Shown here: positions 45,674 through 58,226 of the stretch, in pieces
How the letters are laid out: each line of letters starts with the position of its first letter
How positions within the stretch are numbered: the first letter of the stretch is position 1
Source of the DNA: Agelas oroides
Taxonomy: Eukaryota > Porifera > Demospongiae > Agelasida > Agelasidae
Direction: 5' to 3'
DNA length: 64,000 nt
NCBI GenBank assembly: GCA_949130485.1
Contig: OX422205.1
Coordinates: 3,020,415-3,084,414, forward strand
Notes under the pieces: model-generated
Told to the model about the DNA's origin: nothing
What the model saw: the letters and a program-made list of their open reading frames with translations, nothing else
Databases searched by the model: none
Made by a program: the position numbers and the translations under genes

Positions 45674-46645
45674 ATCGGGCAATGACACTGTACTACTACA
45701 CAATTGGTTAGTTGTAAAATACACTTTTGTTTGCATTACCCTTCTCTGATGAGGAAACCAACTATATGCTGACAAAGTATATGCACATACTCGAAGAATT
45801 GTCTCACTTAGCTATTAAACTGTTGAACATTTACCTCAATTATAAATCACACTGACATGCACAGTAATTATATCAAATGCTGTCTGATCTCCACAGAGCT
45901 GGTGTGTGTATCCACTGAAGAATGACTGCAAACATGCGTTTGTCATATAGGTTTTTAAATAATAGTGCTGCATAATATGTGAAACAAATATGTATTATGT
46001 GGCTCCAATGAAGCAAGAAGAGTCAAAATGAATCATTGTAGAAAGGTATGAGTGATTCACGAATTTAAAGAAACCAATAAGCTGCCAAAATTGAAGTACT
46101 AGCTTGCCGACCATGATGCAATATTCAATGCTGTTGTATACGTATATACCCCTTTGGTGCAAACTGTAAGGTATAGATGATCCTCGCAATAAATGCTGGA
46201 TGGACAAACTTTCTCATCACACGATGACTGCAGTAACAAAATTTCAGCAATTTGCTGAGTAAAATGCGATGTGCTTTCCGCAGTTTTCATCTCTGGCAGT
46301 TAAATGCTTCTAGTGGAGACAACAGAACGGTGGCTGAAATGATTACTGATTTCTTGTTCATTTCAGCGGCAGTGCCTTCATGCCTAGCAAGATAGGTTGA
46401 ACAGTAGATGTCAGTCTCCAGATGTATGCTTCTCCACAATGTCTGATTCAATGTTATTGTCATTAGGATGCTTTCCAACTGGAATATCGGATGGCCAACA
46501 AAATCAAGGAGTGTATAATCAAATAGGGAACTGTATTGCTAGAGTATTCCTTGACTCAGAGTCAGACTTGACTAACAGGTATAACAAATATCCATGTCAA
46601 ATGGTTTGGTCTGAAATTCCATTGCTCTTGTTTGATGGTGGTCTT
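45674..46645. other. Unassigned sequence, includes arm 2 of the 81-bp repeat
   Basis: AT-rich. A plus-strand ORF (46397-46693, 98 codons, containing GCFPTGISDGQQNQG) and minus-strand ORFs of 63-70 codons were examined; none has a recognisable domain. Confidence 0.4.
46321..46401 (-). repeat. 81-bp inverted repeat, arm 2
   Basis: Exact reverse complement of 43848-43928, 2.4 kb away. It is read through on the minus strand by a 63-codon ORF (46287-46478), but the flanks of the two arms are unrelated. Confidence 0.92.
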
Positions 46646-46833
46646 TCAAGTCCTACACACTCCATGTGGTACAAGTCCCAACACTTGTCGTAACTCTGGT
46701 GAAGCGGGGCTGTCCGGGTTCAGTGGGAATGGCTGCCTTTCCTTCTTCTGAAAGCAACTCTGTATATGCATCCATTCCTTGGCTATGTAGTGTAAAACGC
46801 CATCCTTGATGACAAACATTTTCGCCTTGTTCC

Positions 46834-47207
46834 GGGATTCGCGTTTTTCACAGCTGTTCATGTTGCATTACGTCATCATTACGCCTTCTGTTGAATATTC
46901 ATAAGTAATTCGTTTCACAGCGGTTCATGCGTGTTGAATATTCATAATCAATTCGTTTCACAGCATACATTAGACCGAACAGTGTGTTGGTCGTCTGTTG
47001 TGGCTTCTTGGCTAAATGGTTAAAGGTTAGGGTTAGGGTTAGGGCTAGGGTTAGGGCTGGGGCCAGGGATTGCACTAGGTGTGTTTCTTTTTTTTTTCTG
47101 TAGTGTTATAAGTGTGGTGAACACATTTGTCTTCGTTGGTACGGTAAGGGCGCGACGGAGTGCGCACGACGGGTTACTTAAGAACCGCTGTGAAAAAAGC
47201 GAATCCC
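46834..47207. mobile_element. 374-bp MITE with TTAGGG repeats, inserted in the integrase remnant
   Basis: Inverted ends of about 26 bp: GGGATTCGCGTTTTTCACAG on the left, and the reverse complement of CTGTGAAAAAAGCGAATCCC on the right. A 43-bp direct repeat inside (46890-46921 and 46933-46964) repeats the TIR-like motif TTCGTTTCACAGC. The target duplication is unclear (possibly TTC). The interior includes a telomere-like run at 47025-47062. The element splits an otherwise continuous integrase-like reading frame. Confidence 0.75.
47025..47062 (+). repeat. Interstitial telomere-like repeats (TTAGGG)n
   Basis: Six or so units: three perfect GGTTAG-type units, then GGGCTAGGG and GGGCTGGGG variants. 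The run lies inside a MITE and not at a chromosome end. TTAGGG is the usual metazoan telomere unit. Confidence 0.9.
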
Positions 47208-47399
47208 TTCTGGTTTACACCCGTTCGTGCTGGACACTTCCCGCAGTGGAGATAGTCATAGATTGTCTGGTAGTCGATTTCCATGAGTCCCAAAGCTCTG
47301 TAAAATGTTCTAGAAGTGTTGAGAAATCGTACATCATCATGACAGCTAGTAATTTGCTTGACAGAACACTTACACCAAAGACGGATCGTTCTCGCAGCG

Positions 47400-47534
47400 A
47401 AGGATCGAATCCGCTTGTAAAATTGATCCGGGGGCGGATGGGATCCGTAAGCGAATCCGATCCGACGGATTGATTCCGCGAGCGGATCCGATCCGCCCGG
47501 ATCGATATAGGCCCAGATCGGATTTCCTGTAAAA
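47400..47534. mobile_element. Ginger-like terminus B (GGATCGGATCCG-rich), CCGG border
   Basis: Similar in layout and orientation to the terminus at 45362-45461: GGATCGAATCCGCT near its start, GATCCG/CGGATC subrepeats, and the end GATCGGATTTCCTGTAAAA, followed by CCGG (47535-47538). Satellite resumes inside the same monomer type but in the opposite orientation (CCGGCACTTAAACAGGGC). It is positioned as the 5' TIR of the integrase-like remnant. Confidence 0.7.
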
Positions 47535-50500
47535 CCGGCACTTAAACAGGGCTGCACGTATTACCCAGCACATACACGGTGCAGAAAACTGCTTTCTCGA
47601 GCCTTCCTGATATTTAAACAAGCCTGCACGAAGTTTACAGAACCTCCACAGTCGTAAAATTCCTTTCTCCTCAGCCTGGCACGAGCTTGACAAGACCTAC
47701 ACAGTGGTGAAAACTGCATTCTCCGTCTTTCCTGGCACTTAAACAGGACTGCACGAGCTTTACAGGACCTCCACACTAGAGAAAATATGATTTCCTCATC
47801 TCCCTACAGGTTTGCACCACCTTCACATGACCTCCACAGGGGTTAAATGGCTTTGTCAGACTTTCCAGCTACTTAAACATAACTGCATGAGTTACTCAGC
47901 AGCCCCACAGTGATGAAAACTGCTTTCTCGCAATTTTTTGGCACAGAAATGGGGTTGCACGAGCCTCACAACACCTCCATCGTGGTGAAAACTGCTTTCC
48001 TCATCCTTACAGGTACTTAAACAGGCCTGTACGTACATTACAGCACCTACTCATTGATAAAAACTACTTTCTTGATCTTTCCTGACACTAAAATAAGCTT
48101 GTACGAGCTTCAGCAGACATCCACAGTAGTGAAAACTGCTTTCACCGTATATTTTGGCACTTAAACAAGCATGCACGAGCTTCACAGCACCTCAACGGCG
48201 ATGCAAATTGCTTTCTCGATCTTTCCTGGTACCAAACCAAGCTTTCACGAGCTTCACAGGTCTTCCTCAGTGGATAAAATGACTCTATCGAACCGTCCCA
48301 GCACTTAAACAGACCTACACGTATTACTCAGCACCTACACAGTGATGAAAATTGCTTTCTCCATCCTTCCTGGCACCTAAACAGGCCTGTACGTGCATCA
48401 CATCACCTCTACACTAGAGAAAATTAGCTTCCCTCATCTCCCCTTGCATTTAAACAGGCTTGAAAGAGCTTCACAAGACCTCCACAGCAGTGAAAACTGC
48501 TTTCACCGTCTTTTTTGGCACTAAAACAAGCCTGCACGTGCTTCACAGCACCTCCACGGTGATGAAAATTGCTTTCTAGATCTTACCTGGCATTTAAACA
48601 GGCTTGCACGAGCTTCACTGCACTTCCACAGTGGTTAAAATGGCTTTGTCGAACCGTCCTGGCACTTAAACAGGGCTGCACGTATTACCCAGCACATACA
48701 CAGTGATGAAAACTGCTTTCTCGATCCTTCCTGATATTCAAACAGGTCTGCAAAAACTTTACAGCACCTCCACAGACGTGAAAATTCCTTTCTCAATCTT
48801 TCCTGGCCCAAAAACAGCCTTGCACAAGCTTCACAAGACCTACACAGTGGTAAAAACTGCTTTCCCCGTCTTTCCTGGGACTTAAACAGGCCTGCACGAG
48901 CTACGCAGGACCTCCACACTAGACCAAATATGTTTTCCGCATCTCCCCTGGCATTTAAACAGGTTTGCACCACCTTCACATACCCTCGACAGACGTTAAA
49001 ATCGCTTTGTCCGACCTTCCAGCCACTTAAACATACCGGCACGAGTTACTCAGCACCCCCACAGTGATGAAGAGGGCTTTGATGCTCTTTCCTGGCACTC
49101 AAATGGGCTTGCACGAGCTTCACAACACCTCCACAGTGGTGAAAACTGCTTTCTCCATCTTTCCTGGTACTTAAACAGGCCAGCACGTGCTTCACAGCAC
49201 CTACACAGTGACCAAAACTGCTTTCTCAATCCTTCCTGGTACTAAAATAAGCCTGCACGAGATTCAGCAGACATCAACAGCAGTGAAAACTGCTTTCACC
49301 GTCATTTTTGGCACTTAAAGCCTGCACGTGCTTCACACCACCTCCACAGCGATGCAAATTGCTTTCTCGATCTTACCTGGTACCAAATCAGGCTTTCACG
49401 AGCTACACAGGACTTCCACAGTGGATAAAATGTCTCTGTCGAACCATCCCAGCACTAAAACAGGCCTACACGTATTACTCAGCACCTACACAGTGATGGA
49501 AACTGCTTTCTCGATCTTTCCTGATATTTAAACAGGCCTGCACGAGCTTTACAGCACCTCCACAATCGTCAAAATTCCTTTCTCGATCTTCCCTGGCATT
49601 TAAACAGGCTTGCACGAGCTTCACAGGACCTCCACAGTGATTAAAATGGCTTTGTCGAAGCGTCCCGGCATTTAAAAAGGGCTGCACGTATTACCCAGCA
49701 CAAACACAGTGATGAAAACTGCTTTCTTGATCCTTCCTGACATTTAAACAGGCCTGCACGAACTTTACAGCACCTCCACAGTTGTGAAAATTCCTTTCTC
49801 CATCTTTCCTGGCCCAAAAAACAGCCTTGCACGAGCTTCACAAGACCTCCACAGTGGTGAAAACTCCTTTCTCCATCCTTCCTGGCACCTAAACAGGCCT
49901 GTACGTGCATCACATCATCTCCACACTAGAGAAAATATGCCTTCCTCACCTGACCTCGCATTTAAACAGGCTTGCACGAGCTTCACTAGACCTACACAGT
50001 GGTGAAAACTGCTTTCTCCATCTTTCCTGGCACTTAAACAGGCCTATACGTGCATCACATCACCTCCACACTAGAGAAAATATGCTTTCCTCATCTCCCC
50101 TGGCATTTAAACAGGCTTGCACCAGCTTCACATGACCTCCACAGTGGCTAAAATGGCTTTCTCGCACCTTCCCACACATCAATTGGCCTGCAGGAGCTTA
50201 ACAGGCCTCCACAGTGATTAAAAATGGCTTTGTCCGACCTTCCAGCAACTTAAACATACCTGCACGAATCACTCAGCACCCCCACAGCAATGAAAACTGC
50301 TTTCTCACTCTTTCCTGGCACTAAAATGGGCTTGCACAAGCTTCAGAACACCTCCATAGTGTTGAAAACTGCTTTATCCGTCCTTGGAAGTACTTAAACA
50401 GGCCTGCACGTGCTTCACAGCACCTACACAGTGATCAAAACTGCTTTCTCGATCTTTCCTGATATTTAAACAGGCCTGCACAAGCTTTACAGCACCTCCA

Positions 50501-53500
50501 CTGTCATGAAAATTCCTTTCTCAATCTCTCCTGGCCGAAAAACAGTCTTGAACGAGCTTCTCAACACATCCACAGTTGTGAAAACTCCTTTCTCCATCCT
50601 TCCTGGCACCTAAACAGGCCTGTACGTGCATCGCATCACCTCCACACTAGAGAAAATATGCTTTCCTCATCTTCCCTCGCATTTAAACAGGCTTACACCA
50701 GCTTCCCATGACTTCCACAGTGGTTAAAATGGCTTTCTCGCACCTTCCCACACATCAATAGGCCTCAAGGAGCTTCACAGGACCTCCACAGTGATTAAAA
50801 TGGCTTTTCCGACCTTCCAGCAACTTAAACATACCTGCACGAATCACTCACCACCCCCACAGCAATGAAAACTGCTTTCTCACTCTTTCCTTGCACTAAA
50901 ATGGGTTTGCACGAGCTTCAACTGAAAACTCCTTTCTCCGTCCTTGCAGGTACTTAAACAGCCCAGGACGTGCTTCACTGCACCTACACAGTGATCAAAA
51001 CTGCTTTCTCGATCTTTCCTGGCATTAAAATAAGCTTGCACGAGTTTCAGCGGACCTCCACAGCAGTGAAAATTGCTTTCACCGTCATTTTTGGCATTTA
51101 AACAAACCTGCACGTGCTTCACAGCACCTCCACGGTGATGAAAATTGCTTTCAAGATCTCACCTGGCATTAAAACAGGCTTGCACGAGCTTCACAGGACT
51201 TCCACAGTGGTTAAAATGGCTTTGTCGAACCGTCCCGGCACTTAAACAGGGCTGCACGTATTACCCAGCACATACACAGTGATGAAAACTGCTTTCTCGA
51301 TCTTCCTGATATTTACACAGGCCTGCAAAAATTTTACAGCACTTTCACAGTCGTGAAAATTCCTTTCTCCATCTTTCCTGGCACAAAAACAGCCGTGTAC
51401 GAGCTTCACAAGACCCCCACAGTGGTGAAAACTCCGTTCTCCATCCTTCCTGGCACCTAAACAGGCCTGTATGAGCTTCACAGGGCCTCCACACTAGAGC
51501 AAATATGCTTTCCTCATCACCCCTGGCATTTAAACAGGTTTGCACCACCTTCACATGCCCTCCACAGTAGTTAAAATGGCTTTGCCCGACCTTCCAGCCA
51601 CTTAAACATGCCTGGACGAGTTACTCACCACCCCCACAATGATGAAAAGCGCTTTCTCGCTCTTTCCTGGCACTGCAATGGGCTTGCACGAGCTTCACAA
51701 CACCTCCACAGTGGTGAAAACTGCTTTCTCCGTCTTTCCTGGTACTTAAACAGGCCTGCACGTGCTTCACAGCACCTACACAGTGATCAAAACTGCTTTC
51801 TCGTTCCTTCCTGGCACTAAAATAAGCTTGCACGTGCTTCAGCAGACCTCCACAACAGTCCAAACTGCTTTCACCGTCTTTTTTGGCACTTAAACATTCC
51901 TGCACGAGTTACTCAACACCCCCACAGTGATGAAAAGTGCTTTCTCGCTCTTTTCTAGCAGTGAAATGGGCTTGCACGAGCTTCACAACACCTCCACAGT
52001 GGTGAAAACTGCTTTCTCCGTCTTTCCTGGTACTTAAACACGCCTGCACGTGCTTCACAGCATCTACACACGATCAATACTGCTTTCTCGATCCTTCCTG
52101 GCATTAAAATAAGCTTCCACAAGCTTCAGCACAGCAGTGAAAACTGCTTTCACCGTCTTTTTTGGCACTTAAACAAGCCTGCACGTGCTTCACAGCACCT
52201 CCATGGCGATGAAAATTGCTTTCTCGATCTTTCCTGGTACCAAACCAGGCTTTCACGAGCTTCACAGGACTTCCACAGTGGATAAAATGTCTCTGTCGAA
52301 CCGTCCCAGCACTTAAACAGGCCTACACGTATTACTCAGCACTTACACAGTGATGAAAACTGCTTTCTCGATCTTTCATGATATTTAAACAGGCCAGCAC
52401 GAGCTTCACAGCACCTCCACACTCGTGAAAATTCCTTTCGCCTCAGCCTGGTACGAGCTTGACAAGACCTCCACAGTGGTGAAAACTCCTTTCTCCATCA
52501 TTCCTGGCACCTAAACAGGCCTGTACGTGCATCACATCAAATCTACACTAGAGAAAATATGCTTTCCTCATCTCCCCTCGCATTTAAACAGGCTTGGAAG
52601 AGCTTGGAAAGTCTGACAAAGCCATCTTAACCCCTGTGGAGGTCATGTGAAGGTGGTGCAAACCTGTAGGGAGATGAGGAAAGCATATTTTCTCTAGTGT
52701 GGAGGTCCTGTGAAGCTCGTGCAGGCCTGTTTAAGTGCCAGGAAAGACGGAGAATGCAGTTTTCACCACTGTGTAGGTCTTGTGAGCCACTTAAACATAC
52801 TTGCACGAGTTACTCAGCAGCCGCACAGTGATGAAAACTTCTTTCTCGCCATTTCTTGGCATTGAAATGGGCTTGCACGAGCCTCACAACACCTCCATAG
52901 TGGTGAAAACTGCTTCTTCCGTCCTTGCAGGTACTTAAACTGGCCTGCACTGGCTTCACAGCACTTACACAGTGATCAAAACTGCTTTCTCGATCTTTCC
53001 TGGCACTAAAATAAGCTTGCACGAGCTTCAGCAGACCTCCACAGCAGTGAAAACTGCTTTCACCGTCTTTTTTGGCACTTAAACAGGCCTGCACATGCTT
53101 CACAGCACCTCCACGGTGATGAAAATTGCTTTCTCCATCTTTCCTGGCACCAAACCAGGCTTTCATGAGCTTCACAGGACTTCCACAGTGGATAAAATCT
53201 CTCTGTCGAACAGTCTCAGCACTTAAACAGGCCTACACATATTAATCAGCACCTACACAGTGATGAAGACTGCTTTCTCGATCATTCCTGATATTTAAAC
53301 AGGCCTGAACGAGCTTAACAGCACTTCCACAGTTGTGAAAATTCCTTTTTCCTCAGCCTGGCACGACCTCCACAGTGGTGAAAACTACTTTCTCCATACT
53401 TCCTGGCACCTAAACAGGCCTGTACGTGCATCACATCACCTCTACACTAGAGAAAATTAGCTTTCCTCATCTCCCCTCGCATTTAAACAGGCTTGGAAGA

Positions 53501-55859
53501 GCTTCACAAGACCTACACAGTGGTGAAAACTGCATTCTCCGTCTTTCCTGGCACTTAAACAGGCTTGCATGAGCTTCACAGGACCTCCACACTAGAGAAA
53601 ATATGCTTTCCTCATCTCCCTACAGGTTTGTACCACCTTCACATGACCTCCACAGGGGTTAAAATGGCTTTGTCAGATTTTCCAGCCACTTAAACATACC
53701 TGCACGAGTTACTCAGCAGCCCCACAGTGATGAAAACTGCTTTCTCACCATTTCTTGGCATAGAAATGGGCTTGCACGAGCCTCACAACACCTCCATAGT
53801 GGTGAAAACTGCTTTCTCCTTCCTTGCAGGTACTTAAACAGGCCTGCACGGGCTTCACAGCACCTATACAGTGATCAAAACTGCTTTCTCGATCTTTCCT
53901 GGCACTAAAATAAGCTTGCACGAGCTTCAGCAGACCTCCACAGCAGTGAAAACTGCTTTCACCGTCTTTTTTGGCCCTTAAACAGGCCTGCACATGCTTC
54001 ACAGCACCTCCACGGTGATGAAAATTGCTTTCTCGATCTCTCCTGGTACCAAACCAGGCTTTCACGAGCTTCACAGGACTTCCACAGTGGGTAAAATGTC
54101 TCTGTCGAACAGTCCCAGCACTTAAACAGGCCTACACGTATTAACCAGCACCTACACAGTGATGAAAACTGCTTTCTCAATCTTTCCTGATATTTAAACA
54201 GGCCTGCACGAGCTTTACAGCACCTCCACAGTTGTGAAAATTCCCTTCTCGATCTTCCCTGGCATTTAAAAAGGCTTGCACGAGCTTCACTGGACCTCCA
54301 CAGTGATTAAAATGGCTTTGTCGAACCATCCCGGCACTTAAACAAGGTTGCACGTATTACTCAGCACAAACACAGTGATGAAAACTGCTTTCTTGATCCT
54401 TCCTGATATTTAAACAGGCCTGCACGAACTTTACAGCACCACCACAGTGGTGAAAATTCCTTTCTCCATCTTTCCTGGCCCAAAAACACGCCTGTACGTG
54501 CATCACATCACCTGCACACAGGAGAAAATATGCTTTCCTCATCTCCACACGCAATTAAACAGGCTTGCAAGAGATTCACAAGAACCACACAGTGGTGAAA
54601 ACTGCATTCTCCGTCTTTCCTGGCACTTAAACAGGCCTGCACGAGCTTCACAGAACCTCCACACTAGAGAAATTATGCTTTCCTCATCTCCCTACAGGTT
54701 TGCACCACCTTCACATGACCTCCACAGGGGTTAAAATGGGTTTGTCAGACTTTCCAGCCACTTAAACATACCTGCACGAGTTACTCAGCAGCCCCACAGT
54801 GATGAAAACTGCTTTCTCGCCTTTTCTTGGCACAGAAATGGGCTTGCATAAGCCTCACAACACCTCCATAGTGGTGAAAACTGCTTTCTCCGTCCTTACA
54901 GGTACTTAAACAGGTCTGCACTGGCTTCACAGCACCCACACAGTGATCAAAACTGCTTTCTCGATCTTTCCTGGCACTAAAATAAGCTTGCACGAGCTTC
55001 AGCAGACCTCCACAGCAGTGAAAACTGCTTTCACCATCTTTTTTGGCACTTAAACAGGCCTGCACATGCTTCACAGCACCTCCACGGTGAGGAAATTTCT
55101 TTCTCGATGTTGCCTAGTACCAAACCAGGCTTTCACGAGCTTCACAGGACTTCCACAGTGGATAAAATGTCTCTGTCGAACAGTCCCAGCACTTAAACAG
55201 GCCTACACGTATTACTCAGCAACTACACAGTGATGAAAACTGCTTTCTCGATCTTTCCTGATATTTAAACAGGCCTGCACGTGCTTCACAGCACCTACAC
55301 AGTGATCAAAACTGCTTTCGCGATCCTTCCTGGCACTAAAATAAGCTTGCACGAGATTCAGCAGACCTCCACAGCAGTGAAAACTGCTTTCACCGTCTTT
55401 TTTGGCACTTAAACAAGCCTGCACGTGCATCACATCACCTCTACACTAGAGAAAATTAGCTTTCCTCATCTCCACTCGCATTTAAACAGGCTTGGAAGAG
55501 CTTCACAAGACCTACACAGTGGTGAAAACTGCATTCTCCGTCTTTCCTGGCACTTAAACAGGCCTGCAGGAGCTCCACAGGACCTCCACACTAGAGAAAA
55601 TATGCTTTCCTCATCTCCCTACAGGTTTGCAACACCCTCACATGACCTCCACAGGGGTTAAAATGGCTTTGTCAGACTTTCCAGCCACTTAAACATACCT
55701 GCACGAGTTACTCAGCAGCCCCACAGTGATGAAAACTGCTTTCTCGCCATTTCTTGGCACAGAAATGGGCTTGCACGAGCCTCACAACACCTCCATAGTG
55801 TTGAAAACTGCTTTCTCCGTCCTTGCAGGTACTTAAACAGGCCTGCGCGGGCTTCACAA
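47535..55859 (-). repeat. 72-bp satellite array, opposite orientation, first block
   Basis: About 115 monomers whose core reads on the minus strand (plus strand shows GGCACTTAAACAGGCCTGC). The same monomer types occur as in the left arm, in the same relative order when read on the minus strand. A plus-orientation patch lies at 52606-52785. Units near 52.8, 53.7, 54.8 and 55.7 kb repeat with spacings of about 0.9-1.04 kb, so the higher-order unit here is shorter than in the left arm. Confidence 0.92.
52606..52785 (+). repeat. Inverted (plus-orientation) patch in the minus-orientation array
   Basis: About 2.5 monomers in plus orientation (from GGAAAGTCTGACAAAGCC through AGGGAGATGAGGAAAGC to GTGTAGGTCTTGTGA) between minus-orientation monomers. 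It is the reciprocal of the three inverted patches in the left arm. Confidence 0.87.
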
Positions 55860-56468
55860 TAGCCTTGTTCCCAGGCCTTCCCCGGCTCCAGTTTTTGATC
55901 GCTTGCAGTGTGCAAAAACGGAGGAAGAAGGCCTGGTGAATCTTACCACGTGATCCACGGCACACATGACGTCACAGGTTCTAGACACGAAGACATATTC
56001 ACATTTATATCTCCAGCTACAGAGAAGCTAGAGAAACAAGACAAGTTCCAGCCGAAAGAGAAGTCCTACCTCTAGAACATACCCGAGTCTGAAGCAGAAC
56101 CGCTGAAGGATGGTTCCGCTGCAAGCGTTGCAAATCCAAAAGCGGCTGCTTTTTCGCCACGTTAGCTAAATTTTGTCACTGCAGATATTTCACACATGTC
56201 GTTCGGCAACCCTTCGGAGTTATTCCTTCTAGCTGGGATATGTTGTTTACGCTTGATGTTGTTCTCCGTCAGCGCTTGTCTCGTCTTCGTAGCTAGCACA
56301 GAACGCAAGATCGGTCCTCTCCCTAGCATGGCTGTACATATATGCGTGACGACATGTGACGCCTTTGCCGCGGATCACGTGGTAAGATTCAGCAGACCTT
56401 TTCCCTCCGTTTTTGCATACTGCAAGCGATCAAAAACTGGAGCCGGGGAAGGCCTGGGAACGAGGCTA
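55860..56468. mobile_element. 609-bp hAT-like non-autonomous element in the satellite
   Basis: Inverted arms of about 120 bp: TAGCCTTGTTCCCAGGCC on the left, and GGCCTGGGAACGAGGCTA on the right. The arms continue through CCCCGGCTCCAGTTTTTGATC and CTTACCACGTGATCC. The flanks CTTCACAA and CTTTACAG each differ by one base from the CTTCACAG expected in the monomer, consistent with an 8-bp target duplication that has since mutated. A 145-codon ORF (56196-56633) runs out into the satellite and is not a transposase. Confidence 0.85.
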
Positions 56469-58226
56469 CTTTACAGCACCTACACAGTGATCAAAACTGC
56501 TTTCTCGATCTTTCCTGGCACTAAAATAAGCTTGCACGAGATTCAGCAGACCTCCACAGCAGTGAAAACTGCTTTCACAGTCTTTTTGGCACTTAAACAG
56601 GCCTGCACATGCTTCACAGCACCTCCACGGTGATGAAAATTGCTTTCTCGATCTCTCCTGGTACCAAACCAGGCTTTCACGAGCTTCACAGGACTTCCAC
56701 AGAGGATCAAATGTCTCTGTCGAACAGTCCCAGCACTTCAAACAGGCCTACACGTATTACTCAGCACCTACACAGTGATGAAAACTGCTTTCTCGATCTT
56801 TCCTGATATTTAAACAGGCCTTCACGAGCTTTACAGCACCTCCACAGTTGTGAAAATTCCCTTCTCGATCTTCCCTGGCATTTAAACAGGCTTGCACGAG
56901 CTTCACAGGACCTCCACAGTGATTAAAATGGCTTTGTCGAACCATCACCGGCACTTAAACAGGGCTGCACGTATTACTCAGCACAAACACAGTGATGAAA
57001 ACTGCTTTCTTGATCCTTCCAGATATTTAAACAGGACTGCACGAACTTACAGCACCTCCACAGTCGTGAAAATTTCTTTCTCCATCTTTCCTTGCCGAAA
57101 AACAGCCTTGCACGAGCTTCTCAACACATCCACAGTGGTGAAAACTCCTTTCTCCATCCTTCCTGGCACCTAAACAGGCCTGTACGTGCATGGCATCACC
57201 TCCACACTAGAGAAAATATGCTTTCCTCATCTCCCCTCGCATTTAAACAGGTTTGCATGAGCTTCACAAGACCTACACAGTGGTGAAATCTGCTTTCTCC
57301 GTCTTTCCTGGCACTTAAACAGGCCTGTACGTGCATCACATCACCTCCACACTAGAGAAAATATGCTTTCCTCATCTCCCCTGGTATTTAAACAGGCTTA
57401 CACCAGCTTCACATGACCTCCACAATGGTTAAAATGGCTTTCTAGCACCTTCCCACACATCAATAGGCCTGCAGGAGCTTCACAGGACTTACACACTAGA
57501 GAAAATATGATTTCCTCATCTCCCTACAGGTTTGCACCACCTTCACATGACCTCCACAGGGGCTAAAATGGCTTTGTGAGACTTTCCAGCCACTTAAACA
57601 TACCTGCACGAGTTACTCAGCAGCCCCACTGTGATGAAAACTGATTTGTCGCCATTTCTTGGCACAGAAATGGGCTTGCACGAGCCTCACAACACCTCCA
57701 TAGTGGTGAAAATTGCTTTCTCCGTCCTTGCAGGTACTTAAACAGGCCTGAACGGGCTTCACAGCAACTACACAGTGATCAAAACTGCTTTCTCGATCTT
57801 TCCTGGCACTAAAATAAGCTTGAACGAGCTTCAGCAGACCTCCACAGCAGTGAAAACTGCTTTCACCGTCTTTTTTGGCACTTAAACAGGCCTGCACATG
57901 CTTCACAGCACCTCCACGGTGATGAAAATTGCTTTCTCGATCTTTCCTGGTACCAAACCAGGCTTTCACGAGCTTCACAGGACTTCCACAGTGGATAAAA
58001 TGTCTCTGTCGAACAGTCCTAGCACTTAAACAGGCCTACACGTATTACTCAGCACCTACACAGTGATGAAAACTGCTTTCTCGATCTTTCCTGATATTTA
58101 AACAGGCCTGCACGAGCTTCACAGCACCTCCGCAGTTGTGAAAATTCCCTTCTCGATCTTCCCTGACATTTAAACAGGCTTGCACGAGCTTCACAGGACC
58201 TCCACAGTGATTAAAACGGCTTTGTC
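56469..58226 (-). repeat. 72-bp satellite array, opposite orientation, second block
   Basis: About 24 monomers in minus orientation between two transposon insertions, with the same monomer types and order as the preceding block. Confidence 0.92.

Larger units (their letters stand above)
46646..47302 (-). pseudogene. Integrase-like (Ginger/gypsy-type) N-terminal remnant, split by a MITE
   Basis: On the minus strand, a segment at 47302-47208 encodes MEIDYQTIYDYLHCGKCP and then ARTGVNQK. After a 374-bp insertion, 46833-46740 continues with RNKAKMFVIKDGVLHYIAKE. This pattern (a YxxIxxYL segment, then R-KAK-F-I-DGVLHY) is the part just before the HHCC zinc-binding domain in integrases of gypsy-type retroelements and Ginger transposases. 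The HHCC motif and the DDE core were not found further left; sequence after 46740 is open but not recognisable. A Ginger-like TIR lies 230 bp upstream in the correct orientation (ends at 47534), so I infer the 5' part of a dead Ginger-type transposase gene. The family call rests on short motifs recognised by eye. Confidence 0.5.

Noticed and set aside
47025..47062. Chromosome end (telomere)
   Set aside because: The TTAGGG run is short, degenerate and enclosed in a MITE, with satellite continuing for 16 kb beyond.
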